DNA of 32,481 nt from CAZECE01 sp964510525 (GCA_964510525.1 CAZECE010000019.1:1-32481), one strand, 5' to 3'. Shown: positions 15,626-24,705, counted from the first letter of the stretch. The notes: a model not told the origin generated them from the sequence alone. Numbers and translations are program-made.

Positions 15626-15952
15626 GTGGTGATGATGAGTGGTTTCCTATTACTGGTTTCTGTGGAGTCTCGTGCCCAGTGGTTGGAAAAAATGCCACGA
15701 ATGGGGCCGCTTCATCAATCCACCGCTCATTGGGTGTTGGCAAACGTCAGTCCAGAACAAGCCTTAGAACACGCTCAAAGGCGTTACCCTGGCAAGGTTC
15801 TGGGTGTTCAGCTGGCTCCTGAGAAAGCGGCGTATCGCGTTAAGATTTTATCGCCAGAGGGCCGCATGCATTTTATCTGGGTTGATCAGAAAACGGGGGA
15901 GGTAGTGGCTTCCCCACTTAAAAGGCCGTCACGCTCTCAACCTTCTTTATAG
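15626..15952 (+). CDS. Small exported PepSY-like protein
   Basis: Read from the GTG at 15626 the product is 108 aa. A hydrophobic stretch ends at a plausible signal-peptidase site (VESRA). A PepSY-like domain follows (about 37-95): an Ala-rich helix, then AAYRVKILSPEG and HFIWVDQKTGEVV strands. Small PepSY proteins often accompany two-component systems and may modulate the sensor. The start is uncertain. All canonical starts (GTG 15626, ATG 15632) have weak ribosome sites and leave no basic n-region. An in-frame ATT at 15593 follows GAGGGG by six bases and would add 11 residues including a Lys. It lies between the glycine-zipper gene and phoP. Confidence 0.8.
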   Translation: MVMMSGFLLLVSVESRAQWLEKMPRMGPLHQSTAHWVLANVSPEQALEHAQRRYPGKVLGVQLAPEKAAYRVKILSPEGRMHFIWVDQKTGEVVASPLKRPSRSQPSL

Positions 15953-15981
15953 TTATTTTTTAATGCTGAGACAGTATTTTT

Positions 15982-16650
15982 ATGCGCATTCTATTGGTCG
16001 AAGATGAGCAACAACTCAGAGAGGCGTTAGCGACTCAACTGCGGGAGTCTGGCTTCAGTGTTGATCTAGCCGAAGACGGTCGAACGGCTGTGTTTAATGT
16101 ATTAAATCACCCTTATGACAGTGTGATCCTAGATTTGGGATTACCCGATATAGACGGTGTTTCCATCATTCAACAAGTTCGATCGAAAGACGTTATGGCC
16201 CCAATTTTAGTGCTCACGGCGCGCGATGATTGGCAGCAAAAAGTGTCGGCACTTGAAGAAGGGGCAGATGATTATTTGGTAAAGCCGTTTCACTATCCCG
16301 AGTTATTAGCGCGCTTGAATGCGTTGATGCGTCGTATGGTGGGCCGCAGTACGCCTGTTGTGACCTTGGGGCCTGTGACGTTAGATACTGTAAAACAAGA
16401 GGTCACTGTGAACGCGTTAGCCATCACCCTGACCGCATACGAGTATCGGGTGTTGGAGTATTTGATGTTACACGCGGGTGAGGTGGTGTCCAAAACACAA
16501 CTGATTGAACACATCTATGATCAGGATTTTGATCGTGACAGTAATACGATTGAAGTTTTTGTTCGACGTTTGCGTAAAAAAATTGACCCTGAGCAACAGT
16601 TAAATCCGATTGAGACTTTGCGCGGTAAGGGTTATCGCTTTGATCTTTAA
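15982..16650 (+). CDS. phoP: PhoP-like OmpR-family response regulator
   Basis: The product is 222 aa. The receiver domain has the acidic pair Glu7/Asp8, phospho-acceptor Asp51 (ILDLGLPD), Thr79 and Lys101 (LVKPF). The winged-helix DNA-binding domain (about 125-222) contains TAYEYRVLEYLMLHAGEVVS and the recognition segment DSNTIEVFVRRLRKKI. This closely resembles Pseudomonas-type PhoP as I recall it; a QseB/PmrA-type regulator is the alternative. The following gene is its kinase partner. A PhoP-box-like repeat stands upstream of the operon. Expected targets are envelope and lipid A functions under low cation or acid conditions (family knowledge). Confidence 0.85.
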   Translation: MRILLVEDEQQLREALATQLRESGFSVDLAEDGRTAVFNVLNHPYDSVILDLGLPDIDGVSIIQQVRSKDVMAPILVLTARDDWQQKVSALEEGADDYLVKPFHYPELLARLNALMRRMVGRSTPVVTLGPVTLDTVKQEVTVNALAITLTAYEYRVLEYLMLHAGEVVSKTQLIEHIYDQDFDRDSNTIEVFVRRLRKKIDPEQQLNPIETLRGKGYRFDL

Positions 16651-18031
16651 GAATCAGGTTTCGGGTTATTCTTTAAAGTTTCGTGTCATTGGGTTTGCGA
16701 CTCTTTTTCTTGCTGTGCTGTTGAGCTTGTTGGGTTGGGTGATTGATTCTGCTTATCGTTACAGCCTTTTAACAGGGCAAGAAGAGCGATTGAAAACGCA
16801 TATTTATACCCTATTGGCCGCCAGTGATGAAGATGGTCTCGGGTTGGTGATGCCTGAGTATTTACCGGATACTCGCTTTAATCAGTTAGGTTTGGGGTTG
16901 TTAGCAGGCGTATCGACGGAGTCTAATCAAGCCTTTTGGCGTTCTCAGTCGATGTTGAGTGTTCGCTTGCCGCCGTTACCCGAATTGGCCATGGGAGAGA
17001 AAATCTTTTCGGATGCCGTTTTTGAAGATCAATGGTACCGAGTGTTAGCGTATAAAATTGCGTTAACAACCTTTTCCGGGATCGAGCGGGATTATACATT
17101 TTGGGTGGCTGAATCTAATCAAGCAGACACTCAGCAGTTGCAGGAGTTCCGTCAACAGCTGTTCAGCGGCTTTGCCGTATTAAGTGTGTTGTTTTTGCTT
17201 GGGCAGTTTTTTTTGCTGCATTGGAGTTTGCGTCCGTTGTCGGTTTTATCACGTGCGATTGATCAGGTTGAAAAAGGGGAAGTCACCGAAGTGGCTGGAT
17301 CTTTTCCAACCGAGTTAGCGCCCGTGGTCCGAAATTTAAATGACTTGATCGATACCCTGGGTCGGCAACGCGATAAGTTGAAGAATACCTTGGGTGATTT
17401 GGCGCACAGCTTAAAAACCCCTTTGGCTGTTGTACGGAATACTGTGCATCTGGATTCAACGTTGGATGAGGCTGAAAAGAAAACCACCATTGCAGAACAA
17501 GTTGCTCGCATGGACGACATCATTCAATATCAATTAAAGACATTGTCGCGTTCGAGCCACGCCTTATGGATAAAAGGTGAACCTGTGGGGCCGGTCATCC
17601 TGCGTATTGTAAGTGCCTTACAAAAAGTCTATCGCGATAAGTCAATGGTGTTTGAATCGCAAATAGATGAGGGGAGTTTATTTTTTGGCGATCCGGATGA
17701 TTTGTTTGAGCTGCTGGGTAACTTATTAGAGAACGCGTTTAAATATGGTCATTCTCAGGTTTTTTGTCATGTGACGGGCGGTTATTCACGACAGCAAGCG
17801 CCTTATCTTGCCATTCAAATCGAGGACGATGGTTCTGGCATTCCAGAAGAAGCGCGCGCCGAAGTTTTGTTACGGGGTACGCGTATGGATACTCAGAAAT
17901 CAGGGCAAGGGATTGGTTTGTCAATTGCGAATGAATTGGTTAAGAGTTACAAAGGTGAATTGAACCTGGATGATTCTGAGCGGGGAGGCCTTCGAGTCTC
18001 AGTAGTATTTCAAATGTCGATACAAGCATAA
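16640..18031 (+). CDS. phoQ: PhoQ-like sensor histidine kinase
   Basis: The product is 463 aa from the TTG at 16640, which follows TAAGGG by eight bases and overlaps phoP by 11 bp. A longer TTG start at 16610 lacks such a site. Two membrane helices (about 16-40 and 175-197) bracket a periplasmic sensor of about 130 residues. A HAMP-like linker follows. The dimerisation helix has LGDLAHSLKTPLAVVRN with phospho-acceptor His256. The ATPase domain shows an N box (LLGNLLENAFKYG), a G1 box (EDDGSGIPEE) and a G2 box (GQGIGLSIANELV). The sensor sequence is not strongly acidic over a long patch, so magnesium sensing cannot be claimed. A strong hairpin follows. Confidence 0.88.
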   Translation: MIFKNQVSGYSLKFRVIGFATLFLAVLLSLLGWVIDSAYRYSLLTGQEERLKTHIYTLLAASDEDGLGLVMPEYLPDTRFNQLGLGLLAGVSTESNQAFWRSQSMLSVRLPPLPELAMGEKIFSDAVFEDQWYRVLAYKIALTTFSGIERDYTFWVAESNQADTQQLQEFRQQLFSGFAVLSVLFLLGQFFLLHWSLRPLSVLSRAIDQVEKGEVTEVAGSFPTELAPVVRNLNDLIDTLGRQRDKLKNTLGDLAHSLKTPLAVVRNTVHLDSTLDEAEKKTTIAEQVARMDDIIQYQLKTLSRSSHALWIKGEPVGPVILRIVSALQKVYRDKSMVFESQIDEGSLFFGDPDDLFELLGNLLENAFKYGHSQVFCHVTGGYSRQQAPYLAIQIEDDGSGIPEEARAEVLLRGTRMDTQKSGQGIGLSIANELVKSYKGELNLDDSERGGLRVSVVFQMSIQA

Positions 18032-18040
18032 TTAACTAAA

Positions 18041-18070
18041 CCCCCCCTCAACTTAATTTGCGAGGGGGGG
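18041..18070 (+). terminator. Hairpin terminator between convergent phoQ and acnB
   Basis: CCCCCCCTC (18041-18049) pairs perfectly with GAGGGGGGG (18062-18070) around a 12-base AT-rich loop. It lies 10 bp after phoQ and 20 bp after the acnB stop on the other strand. On the minus strand the hairpin is followed by a T-rich stretch, so it may serve both genes. Confidence 0.8.
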
Positions 18071-18089
18071 ATGATAGATGTCTAGAGAG

Positions 18090-20666
18090 TTAACTCACCT
18101 GAGCGACACTGATTTTCACTTTATTCGCCGCTTCAGTGAATTCAGGCATTTGATGGAAGTTCATGTAGCGATAGATTTCAGCTGACATGGTATCCAGATC
18201 TTCCATGTATTTCAGATACTCTTCCACTGTTGGCAACTTGCCAATCACTGCGGTGATGGCTGCCAGTTCAGCGGAGGACAAGTACACATTGGCGCCTTGG
18301 CCCAAGCGGTTTGGGAAGTTCCGTGTGGACGTGGATACCACGGTACTGTTTGGCGCTACTCGGGCCTGGTTACCCATGCACAGTGAACAACCGGGCATTT
18401 CAGTTCGCGCTCCGGCACGACCAAAAATGTTGTAGTATCCTTCTTCCATTAACTGATGGGCGTCCATCTTGGTTGGCGGTGCAATCCACAACCGTGTTGG
18501 AATGCCTGATACTTTCTCCAACAGTTTCCCGGCGGCTCGGTAATGACCAATGTTCGTCATGCACGAACCAATGAAGACCTCATCAATTTGATTGCCGGCC
18601 ACTTCGCTTAACGGCTTGACGTCATCAGGATCGTTTGGACATGCCAGCAAAGGTTCTTTGATTTCATTAAGATCAATTTCAATGATCTCATGGTATTCTG
18701 CATCGGGATCCGCAGATAATAGGTCGGGCTGTTTTAGCCAGCCTTCCATGGCCGTAATACGACGCTCTAACGCGCGCGCATCACCATAGCCTTCACTGAT
18801 CATCCATTTCAGCAACACAATGTTGGATTCAAGGTATTCGATGATTGGCTCTTTGTTGAGCTTGATCGTACACCCAGAAGCCGAGCGTTCAGCGGACGCA
18901 TCCGATAACTCAAACGCTTGCTCGATGGTGAGATCAGGCAAGCCTTCGATTTCTAGAATACGACCTGAGTAGATGTTTTTCTTGTTTTCTTTCGCAACGG
19001 TCAGTAAACCTTTTTGAATCGCCGCATAGGGAATCGCGTTCACCAGATCTCTTAATGTGATACCAGGTTGCATTTCCCCTTTAAACCGCACTAATACAGA
19101 CTCAGGCATGTCCAGAGGCATCACGCCGGTCGCGGCCGCAAAGGCCACTAGCCCAGAACCGGCAGGAAACGAAATACCAATAGGAAACCGGGTGTGGGAA
19201 TCGCCACCAGTACCCACGGTATCTGGCATTAACATTCGATTCAGCCAAGAGTGGATGATGCCATCACCGGCTTTCAGTGATACACCACCTCGGTTGCGAA
19301 TGAAATCGGGTAATGAGTGTTGAGTTTCGATATCAACGGGTTTGGGGTAGGCCGCGGTGTGACAAAAAGATTGCATGACCAAGTCGGCAGAAAAACCAAG
19401 ACAGGCTAAGTCTTTCAGTTCGTCGCGCGTCATAGGGCCGGTGGTGTCTTGTGAGCCGACGGTGGTCATTTTGGGTTCGCAGTACGTACCGGCTCGAATA
19501 CCATCAACACCACAAGCGCGCCCCACCATTTTCTGAGCGAGCGTATAGCCTTTGCCGGTATCGGCGATTTGTTCGGGTTTTTTGAACAAGTCGGTTTCAC
19601 CCAAGCCTAAGGCTTCTCGTGCTTTCTGGGTCAGACCTCGACCAATAATCAGCGGGATTCTGCCACCGGCTCGAACTTCATCGATGATGACCGGTGTTTT
19701 CAATTCAAAGTTCGATAACACGGTCTCTGAGTTTTGGGCTTTGATAACGCCTTCATAAGAATAGACATCAATCACATCGCCCATGTTTAATTGAGTAACA
19801 TCGCATTCGATTGGCAGTGCGCCGGCGTCTTCAAGGGTGTTGAAGAAGATCGGGGCGATTTTGCCACCTAACACCAAACCACCACCGCGTTTGTTGGGGA
19901 CATAGGGAATGTCTTCGCCCATGTGCCAAAGAACGGAGTTGGTGGCGGATTTACGCGAAGAGCCAGTACCCACGACGTCACCGACATAAACCAAAGGTAC
20001 ACCTTTTTCTTTCAGGTCGGCGATTTGCTGTAACGCATTATGGATGCCAGGACGTTCAGACTTCAGCATGGCCAAAGCATGCAACGGAATATCGGGTCGC
20101 GACCAAGCGTCTTGCGCTGGGGAGAGGTCGTCGGTGTTGGTTTCGCCTTCAACCATAAACACACAGTAAGACATTTTTTCAGGAAGAGCAGGGCGGCTGG
20201 TGAACCACTCGCCGTCGGCCCATGACTGAAGGATTTCTTTGGCATGGGTATTGGTTTTGGCTTTTTCGACGATATCGTGGAAAGCATCAAAAACCAATAG
20301 AGTGTGCTTGAGGCCTTCAACGGCATGCGGTGCTAGGGTATCGTCGTCAAGTGCATTGACTAAAGGCTCGACATTATAACCCCCTTGCATCGTGCCTAAG
20401 AGTTGAACTGCTTTGACTTTATCAATTAAAGGTGAGCTGGCTTCGTCACGGGTGATCGCCGCTAAAAAACTGGCTTTAACATAAGCGGCCTGATCAACAC
20501 CCGGTGGCACACGATTGGTGATCAGATCAACTAGGGTCTCTTCTTCACCCGCGGGTGGGTTTTTGAGTAGCTCGACTAAACCAGCTACTTGCTCCTCATC
20601 TAAGGGTTTTGGGACAGTGCCCTGTTCGGCGCGTTCTTGAATGTGTTGTTTATACTGTTCTAGCAC
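18090..20666 (-). CDS. acnB: Aconitate hydratase B
   Basis: The product is 858 aa, close to the 865 of E. coli AcnB. It interconverts citrate and isocitrate through cis-aconitate in the TCA cycle; the family can also dehydrate 2-methylcitrate-derived intermediates. The N-terminal HEAT-like domain begins MLEQYKQHIQERA. The [4Fe-4S] ligands are a Cys in GSCMTN (about residue 702) and two in GCSLCMGN (about 760 and 763). The start is GTG with AGAGG eight bases upstream. It stands alone, with 84 bp to the upstream acyltransferase gene and a hairpin at the end. Confidence 0.97.
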   Translation of the reverse strand: MLEQYKQHIQERAEQGTVPKPLDEEQVAGLVELLKNPPAGEEETLVDLITNRVPPGVDQAAYVKASFLAAITRDEASSPLIDKVKAVQLLGTMQGGYNVEPLVNALDDDTLAPHAVEGLKHTLLVFDAFHDIVEKAKTNTHAKEILQSWADGEWFTSRPALPEKMSYCVFMVEGETNTDDLSPAQDAWSRPDIPLHALAMLKSERPGIHNALQQIADLKEKGVPLVYVGDVVGTGSSRKSATNSVLWHMGEDIPYVPNKRGGGLVLGGKIAPIFFNTLEDAGALPIECDVTQLNMGDVIDVYSYEGVIKAQNSETVLSNFELKTPVIIDEVRAGGRIPLIIGRGLTQKAREALGLGETDLFKKPEQIADTGKGYTLAQKMVGRACGVDGIRAGTYCEPKMTTVGSQDTTGPMTRDELKDLACLGFSADLVMQSFCHTAAYPKPVDIETQHSLPDFIRNRGGVSLKAGDGIIHSWLNRMLMPDTVGTGGDSHTRFPIGISFPAGSGLVAFAAATGVMPLDMPESVLVRFKGEMQPGITLRDLVNAIPYAAIQKGLLTVAKENKKNIYSGRILEIEGLPDLTIEQAFELSDASAERSASGCTIKLNKEPIIEYLESNIVLLKWMISEGYGDARALERRITAMEGWLKQPDLLSADPDAEYHEIIEIDLNEIKEPLLACPNDPDDVKPLSEVAGNQIDEVFIGSCMTNIGHYRAAGKLLEKVSGIPTRLWIAPPTKMDAHQLMEEGYYNIFGRAGARTEMPGCSLCMGNQARVAPNSTVVSTSTRNFPNRLGQGANVYLSSAELAAITAVIGKLPTVEEYLKYMEDLDTMSAEIYRYMNFHQMPEFTEAANKVKISVAQVS

Positions 20667-20750
20667 GATATGACCTCTGGTTATGACCTATGTTTGTTGC
20701 AAGGGTAGAGTTTTGTTAAATCATGATGTTAATGATAGCAACGGATTCTA

Positions 20751-21560
20751 TCAGACATAAAAGTTTTCCGCCTCATCGGGCCGACGTTTAAAACGTTTGT
20801 ACTCCCATTGGTATTGGGCTCGCGCTTCTTCAACGCAATGTTCAATACCCTGATTGATGTTTGTTGTGATGTCTTCTTGAGAGTGGTCCGGAGAAATGTC
20901 GCTAGGGAGTGATCGTAAGCAGATTTCAAAACCGCGAGCCTTGGGTAAGCGTTTACCAAAAATAATCAGTACCTGGCATTGGGTTTTTTGGACGACGCGT
21001 GCGGCTAACACCCCGGTATAGGCTGGCACACCGAAAAAAGGCACAAAAAGGCCACTGGGTGGTGTGGGTTCTTGGTCAGCCAGTAATACGCTGGTGCCAC
21101 CGGCTTTCAGCGTTTTTAAAACGGCTTTGACGCCCGTGGCGTTGGCTGGGACCATGTCGGTATTAGGTAATGAACGTGCTTTTAAAATAACCTGTTCAAG
21201 TAACGGTTGTTTCGCAGGTTTGTACATGGCCGTGAGTTTTGTTTGGCCCACCAAATAATGATTGACGATTTCCCAGTTACCTAGGTGAGGTAAAATCAAC
21301 AATAAGCCTTTGCTATTGCTCAAGCGGCTGGTAAGCAGGTGTTCATTGGATACGGCGTGAATCCACTGTTGACAGGTTTTAAAAGGGGTGCCCCACATTT
21401 TGGGCATTTCTAATAAACATTTGCCGGTTTCGATTAGGCTGGCTTTGGCGAGTTTTTGTTGATCTTCAGGAGGCAAGTGTGGGTAACAAGCTGAAATGTT
21501 GGTTTCAGTTGTGGCCCGCATGCGGCTGTTCCTATGCCACAGGTAGGCGCCAATGAGCAC
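20751..21560 (-). CDS. Lipid A acyltransferase (LpxL/LpxM-like, HtrB family)
   Basis: From the GTG at 21560 the product is 269 aa. The acyltransferase signature (LPHLGNWEIVNHYL, with the H-x4-E/D catalytic pattern) is followed by the MYKPAKQP and LLADQEPTPPSGLFVPFFG motifs. The family adds a secondary acyl chain to lipid A at the inner membrane. The usual N-terminal hydrophobic helix is only partly inside this reading. The same frame stays open upstream to the minE stop at 21678, and residues such as SILALSRLLSLS look like that helix. That extension has no ATG, GTG or TTG; two ATT codons (21653 and 21650) and some CTG codons are the only candidates. It follows minE on the same strand. Confidence 0.85.
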   Translation of the reverse strand: MLIGAYLWHRNSRMRATTETNISACYPHLPPEDQQKLAKASLIETGKCLLEMPKMWGTPFKTCQQWIHAVSNEHLLTSRLSNSKGLLLILPHLGNWEIVNHYLVGQTKLTAMYKPAKQPLLEQVILKARSLPNTDMVPANATGVKAVLKTLKAGGTSVLLADQEPTPPSGLFVPFFGVPAYTGVLAARVVQKTQCQVLIIFGKRLPKARGFEICLRSLPSDISPDHSQEDITTNINQGIEHCVEEARAQYQWEYKRFKRRPDEAENFYV

Positions 21561-21677
21561 GCCAAATTGTTGGCAGGCACTCAGACTCAGAAGGCGGCTG
21601 AGTGCCAGAATAGAACGAATGGCGAAATTTTTGAGGCGTCTTGATTTAATAATGGGTCGTCTGGTGAACCAGGAATA

Positions 21678-21944
21678 TTAACAAGCGGCGTTTTCTAACT
21701 CGGGTAGGGTAACGTTGAGTTCAAGAACCGAGCAGTCATCGTTTTGATCCAGTGTGACGCAGACATCTTGTGCGTTTATAGAAACGTACTTGCGAATCAC
21801 TTCGACGATGTCTTTTTGCATGTTAGCGATGTAATCAGGGCGACTCCGATCCGTACGCTCATGGGCCACAATGATTTGCAGGCGCTCTTTCGCAATGGAG
21901 GCAGTCACATTTTTTTTGCTGCGAAAATAGTCAAATATGCTCAT
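21678..21944 (-). CDS. minE: Division site specificity factor MinE
   Basis: The product is 88 aa, the family norm. The N-terminus (MSIFDYFRSKK) is the membrane-targeting sequence. The anti-MinCD segment follows (ASIAKERLQIIVAHERTD). The C-terminal topological-specificity domain includes LNVTLPE. MinE drives the pole-to-pole oscillation of MinD, keeping the division inhibitor from mid-cell. It starts 2 bp after minD in a minC-minD-minE order. The acyltransferase gene follows in the same reading frame after the stop. Confidence 0.97.
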   Translation of the reverse strand: MSIFDYFRSKKNVTASIAKERLQIIVAHERTDRSRPDYIANMQKDIVEVIRKYVSINAQDVCVTLDQNDDCSVLELNVTLPELENAAC

Positions 21945-21946
21945 GA

Positions 21947-22759
21947 TTAGGCCCCACTAAACATCCGTTTGAAAAAGCTTTTCTTCTCTGGCTCTAAAAA
22001 TCGGTGCTCTATGTTGTCACCTAAGAAGCGGCTTATAGCATCTTTATAGGCAAGGCCTGCTTTACTGCTTTGATTCCAAATAACCGGACAGCCTTCGTTT
22101 GACGCGGTTAATACCGATTTAGACTCAGGAATAATGCCTAATAACGGTATGGATAAAATTTCTTGAACATCGTCAACACTTAACATATCGCCGCGTTCGA
22201 CACGCTCGGGATTGTATCGAGTAACCAGAAGATGTTCTTTTACCGGCTCCAAGCCTTGTTCGGAGCGCTTTGATTTGCTTTGCAGTATGCCCAAAATTCT
22301 ATCAGAGTCGCGAACAGAGGAAACCTCAGGGTTAGTGACAATGACAGCTTCATCACTGAAATACAGGGCTAAGTGCGCCCCTTTTTCAATCCCGGCGGGC
22401 GAATCACAAATGACGTAGTCAAAGGTTTCCTTGAGTTCATTTAATACTTTTTCAACACCTTCCTTGGTTAAGGCGTCTTTGTCGCGGGTTTGTGAGGCAG
22501 GCAAAATGTAGAGATTATCGACACGTTTGTCTTTGATTAACGCCTGGTTCAGGGTGGCTTCGCCTTTGGTGATATTCACAAAGTCATAAACAACGCGTCT
22601 TTCGCAGTTCATGAGTAAGTCAAGGTTTCGTAAACCAACATCAAAATCAATGATTACAGTACGATAGCCTCGTTGAGCAAGTCCGGTACCGAAAGATGCG
22701 CTGGTTGTTGTTTTACCAACGCCGCCTTTTCCTGATGTGACGACAATAATTTTAGCCAA
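21947..22759 (-). CDS. minD: Septum site-determining ATPase MinD
   Basis: The product is 270 aa, full length. A deviant Walker A (GKGGVGKTTT) sits near the N-terminus, and the switch motif IIDFDVGLRNLDLLM and DSPAGIE are present. The C-terminal amphipathic membrane-targeting helix is visible (EKKSFFKRMFSG). MinD binds membrane as an ATP dimer and recruits MinC. The start is TTG (codons for MAKIIVVTSGKGG), with AGAGGG eight bases upstream; no ATG is available at that position. Confidence 0.97.
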   Translation of the reverse strand: MAKIIVVTSGKGGVGKTTTSASFGTGLAQRGYRTVIIDFDVGLRNLDLLMNCERRVVYDFVNITKGEATLNQALIKDKRVDNLYILPASQTRDKDALTKEGVEKVLNELKETFDYVICDSPAGIEKGAHLALYFSDEAVIVTNPEVSSVRDSDRILGILQSKSKRSEQGLEPVKEHLLVTRYNPERVERGDMLSVDDVQEILSIPLLGIIPESKSVLTASNEGCPVIWNQSSKAGLAYKDAISRFLGDNIEHRFLEPEKKSFFKRMFSGA

Positions 22760-22783
22760 TGGTTAGCCCTCTGGTGGTTTTGC

Positions 22784-23644
22784 TCAAGGATGGGTTGCGT
22801 TTGTACTGTCGAGTTTATGGATTCGAAGTTGACTACCAACGAGGTTTGCATACACAGGTGCTTTCCAATAAGAACTTTTCAAATCTTCGTGCAACTTGTA
22901 GCGGCCTGCAATAGACAATAGCTCGGCTTCCATGCAGTAACAAAATATACGGGCGTCAGTGTACCCTTTAATGCCAGCCAACGCACGCCCTCTTAGTATG
23001 CCGTACACATGTATATTGCCATCGGCGAGAATTTCGGCACCTTCACTAACAGAGCCGATCACAATTAAATCGGAGTTGGCGGCGTAAATTTGTTGCCCAG
23101 AGCGGATCGGTTTGGTGATGGTTTTGCTGGTCTGAAAGCCTGGTTTGGCGGCATCCCCCGTTTGAGGCGGAGTGAGAGCACTGGGACCACCAACGTTTAT
23201 TTTATTTTCTTGGGCTTTGGAATCGGCATTGGCTTCCGATTCGATTTTAACAAGTTTCGAGGTTGGGTTATGTGCTGGTATGCAAGGCAGGCCGGCAACC
23301 AATGCATTAATTTGTTGTTGCTCCGTTGCGCCCTTAATGGCGATCGGGAAAATGGCGTACGCTCGACATATTTCTGTCAGCTCTATGAAATCAATCGGCG
23401 CATGAGAAGCGTCGAGTTTTTCAAGGCTGATAATCAGCGGCGTGTCGCGGAAAAAACTAGGCGCCTGCTTAACCAAAGAAGAAAGCCGTTGATTAAAGAC
23501 GGTGTAATTGTAGTAGTACAGCTCTAACACTGTAAAAGGCAGTAAGTTACCTTTTAAATGAAAGCAGTACTTTGGGTCTTCGGTGGAGGGTGCGGCTTTT
23601 TCTTTGGTTTTGTGAGTCGGTTCGGAGAGTACGCCAGTAGTCAT
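22784..23644 (-). CDS. minC: Septum site-determining inhibitor MinC
   Basis: The product is 286 aa, slightly longer than typical because of a variable linker (about 135-190, Ala/Lys/Pro-rich). The N-terminal FtsZ-inhibiting domain covers about 25-130. The C-terminal beta-helix, which dimerises and binds MinD, has SGQQIYAANSDLIVIGSVS, GAEILADGNIHVYGILRGRA and a final RYKLHEDL segment. It is the first gene of minCDE, with 24 bp to minD. Confidence 0.95.
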   Translation of the reverse strand: MTTGVLSEPTHKTKEKAAPSTEDPKYCFHLKGNLLPFTVLELYYYNYTVFNQRLSSLVKQAPSFFRDTPLIISLEKLDASHAPIDFIELTEICRAYAIFPIAIKGATEQQQINALVAGLPCIPAHNPTSKLVKIESEANADSKAQENKINVGGPSALTPPQTGDAAKPGFQTSKTITKPIRSGQQIYAANSDLIVIGSVSEGAEILADGNIHVYGILRGRALAGIKGYTDARIFCYCMEAELLSIAGRYKLHEDLKSSYWKAPVYANLVGSQLRIHKLDSTNATHP

Positions 23645-23692
23645 TCGGGCAAAATACCTTCTAAGTGATCGCTTCGACGGATAAGTTTCGAA

Positions 23693-23721
23693 TTTTTAAC
23701 AGCATTTAATGCAAGGCGCAA
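23693..23721 (-). promoter_or_regulatory. Possible minC promoter
   Basis: On the minus strand TTGCGC and TAAAAA are separated by 17 bases, 49 bases before the minC ATG. Both elements are imperfect sigma70 matches. Confidence 0.3.
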
Positions 23722-23732
23722 GTATATCAAAG

Positions 23733-24569
23733 TTATCTAACAAATAAATTGAAAAAGCGGCATGCATTGTCAGTGGTGATTGTTTGTAAGTGTTCGGTTG
23801 TTTGCTCTCTGTACTGAGCTACTTTTTCAGCGATGTGAGGTAAGTATTGCGGTAAATTGCGTCGCGTTTTTTTTGCCTGGGGTAAGTCTCTCGGCAACAA
23901 GTAAGGCGCATCGGTTTCAATAAGCAGACGATTGTCCGGGATGTTTGCCACCAGTTGGGTTAGGTGTTGCCCTCTGCGTTCATCGCAAATCCAGCCGGTA
24001 ATGCCAATGTGGCAATCTAAATCCAGGTAGTCATACAGAGCTTTTTGGTTGTCTGTGAAGCAGTGAACAACGACATTTGTTAATTTATCTCGAGCGTTTT
24101 TCAAAATAGGTTGAAAGCGGTGATGCGCTTCTCTCTGGTGTAAAAACATGGGCATTTGCAGCTCAATGGCCAGCTCAATTTGCGCTTCAAAGGCTTTTTC
24201 TTGAGTGGCTTGTGGACAGAGGTTGCGAAAAAAATCGAGACCGGTTTCTCCAACGGCTTTCACCTCGTCTTGTGTTAACAGACGCTTGAACTCATATCTG
24301 AAGTCATCTTGCCATTCATCGGCATGGTGTGGGTGAATGCCTGCGGTGGCATACAAACAGTTTGGATACTGCTTTGCTAGCATCAGGGCTTTTTCGGACT
24401 CTGCCAGCGTGCTGCCCGTGACCACCATGGCGGAAACATCGGCCTTAATGGCGGATTCAATCACTGTTTCTCGATCGGAGTTGAATTGCTCGTGGGTTAA
24501 GTTTGCACCAATGTCGATGTAACCGGTGAAAGCGTTTTGATTTTTTTGGGTTAAGTTAATATTTTCCAT
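23733..24569 (-). CDS. tatD: TatD-family metal-dependent DNase
   Basis: The product is 278 aa. Metal-site and family motifs are in order: IDIGANLTHEQF near the start, GIHPHHADEW, GETGLDFFRN, HQREAHHRF, HCFTDNQ, and IETDAPYLLPRDL near 220. It resembles E. coli TatD rather than YcfH or YjjV because of ITGWICDERRG and the lack of an N-terminal H-x-H pair. The family has Mg-dependent 3'-5' exonuclease activity. No tatABC genes are adjacent. It is 88 bp upstream of minC on the same strand and diverges from cheV. Confidence 0.93.
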   Translation of the reverse strand: MENINLTQKNQNAFTGYIDIGANLTHEQFNSDRETVIESAIKADVSAMVVTGSTLAESEKALMLAKQYPNCLYATAGIHPHHADEWQDDFRYEFKRLLTQDEVKAVGETGLDFFRNLCPQATQEKAFEAQIELAIELQMPMFLHQREAHHRFQPILKNARDKLTNVVVHCFTDNQKALYDYLDLDCHIGITGWICDERRGQHLTQLVANIPDNRLLIETDAPYLLPRDLPQAKKTRRNLPQYLPHIAEKVAQYREQTTEHLQTITTDNACRFFNLFVR

Positions 24570-24705
24570 GGATAAATTTTCGCGCTTAGAGTTTTCTGAC
24601 TAAACTGAATTTAATGAAAGGGTGTGGCTGACTCGTTTTCGGTGGCTCGCATTATAAACAGGTTCTTGACGGTAGGCTTGAGTAAAAACTGAGGTTTGGA
24701 TTTTT

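Noticed and set aside
23733..24569. Possible linkage of tatD with a Tat export operon
   Set aside because: No tatA, tatB or tatC gene is adjacent; the neighbours are minC and cheV.
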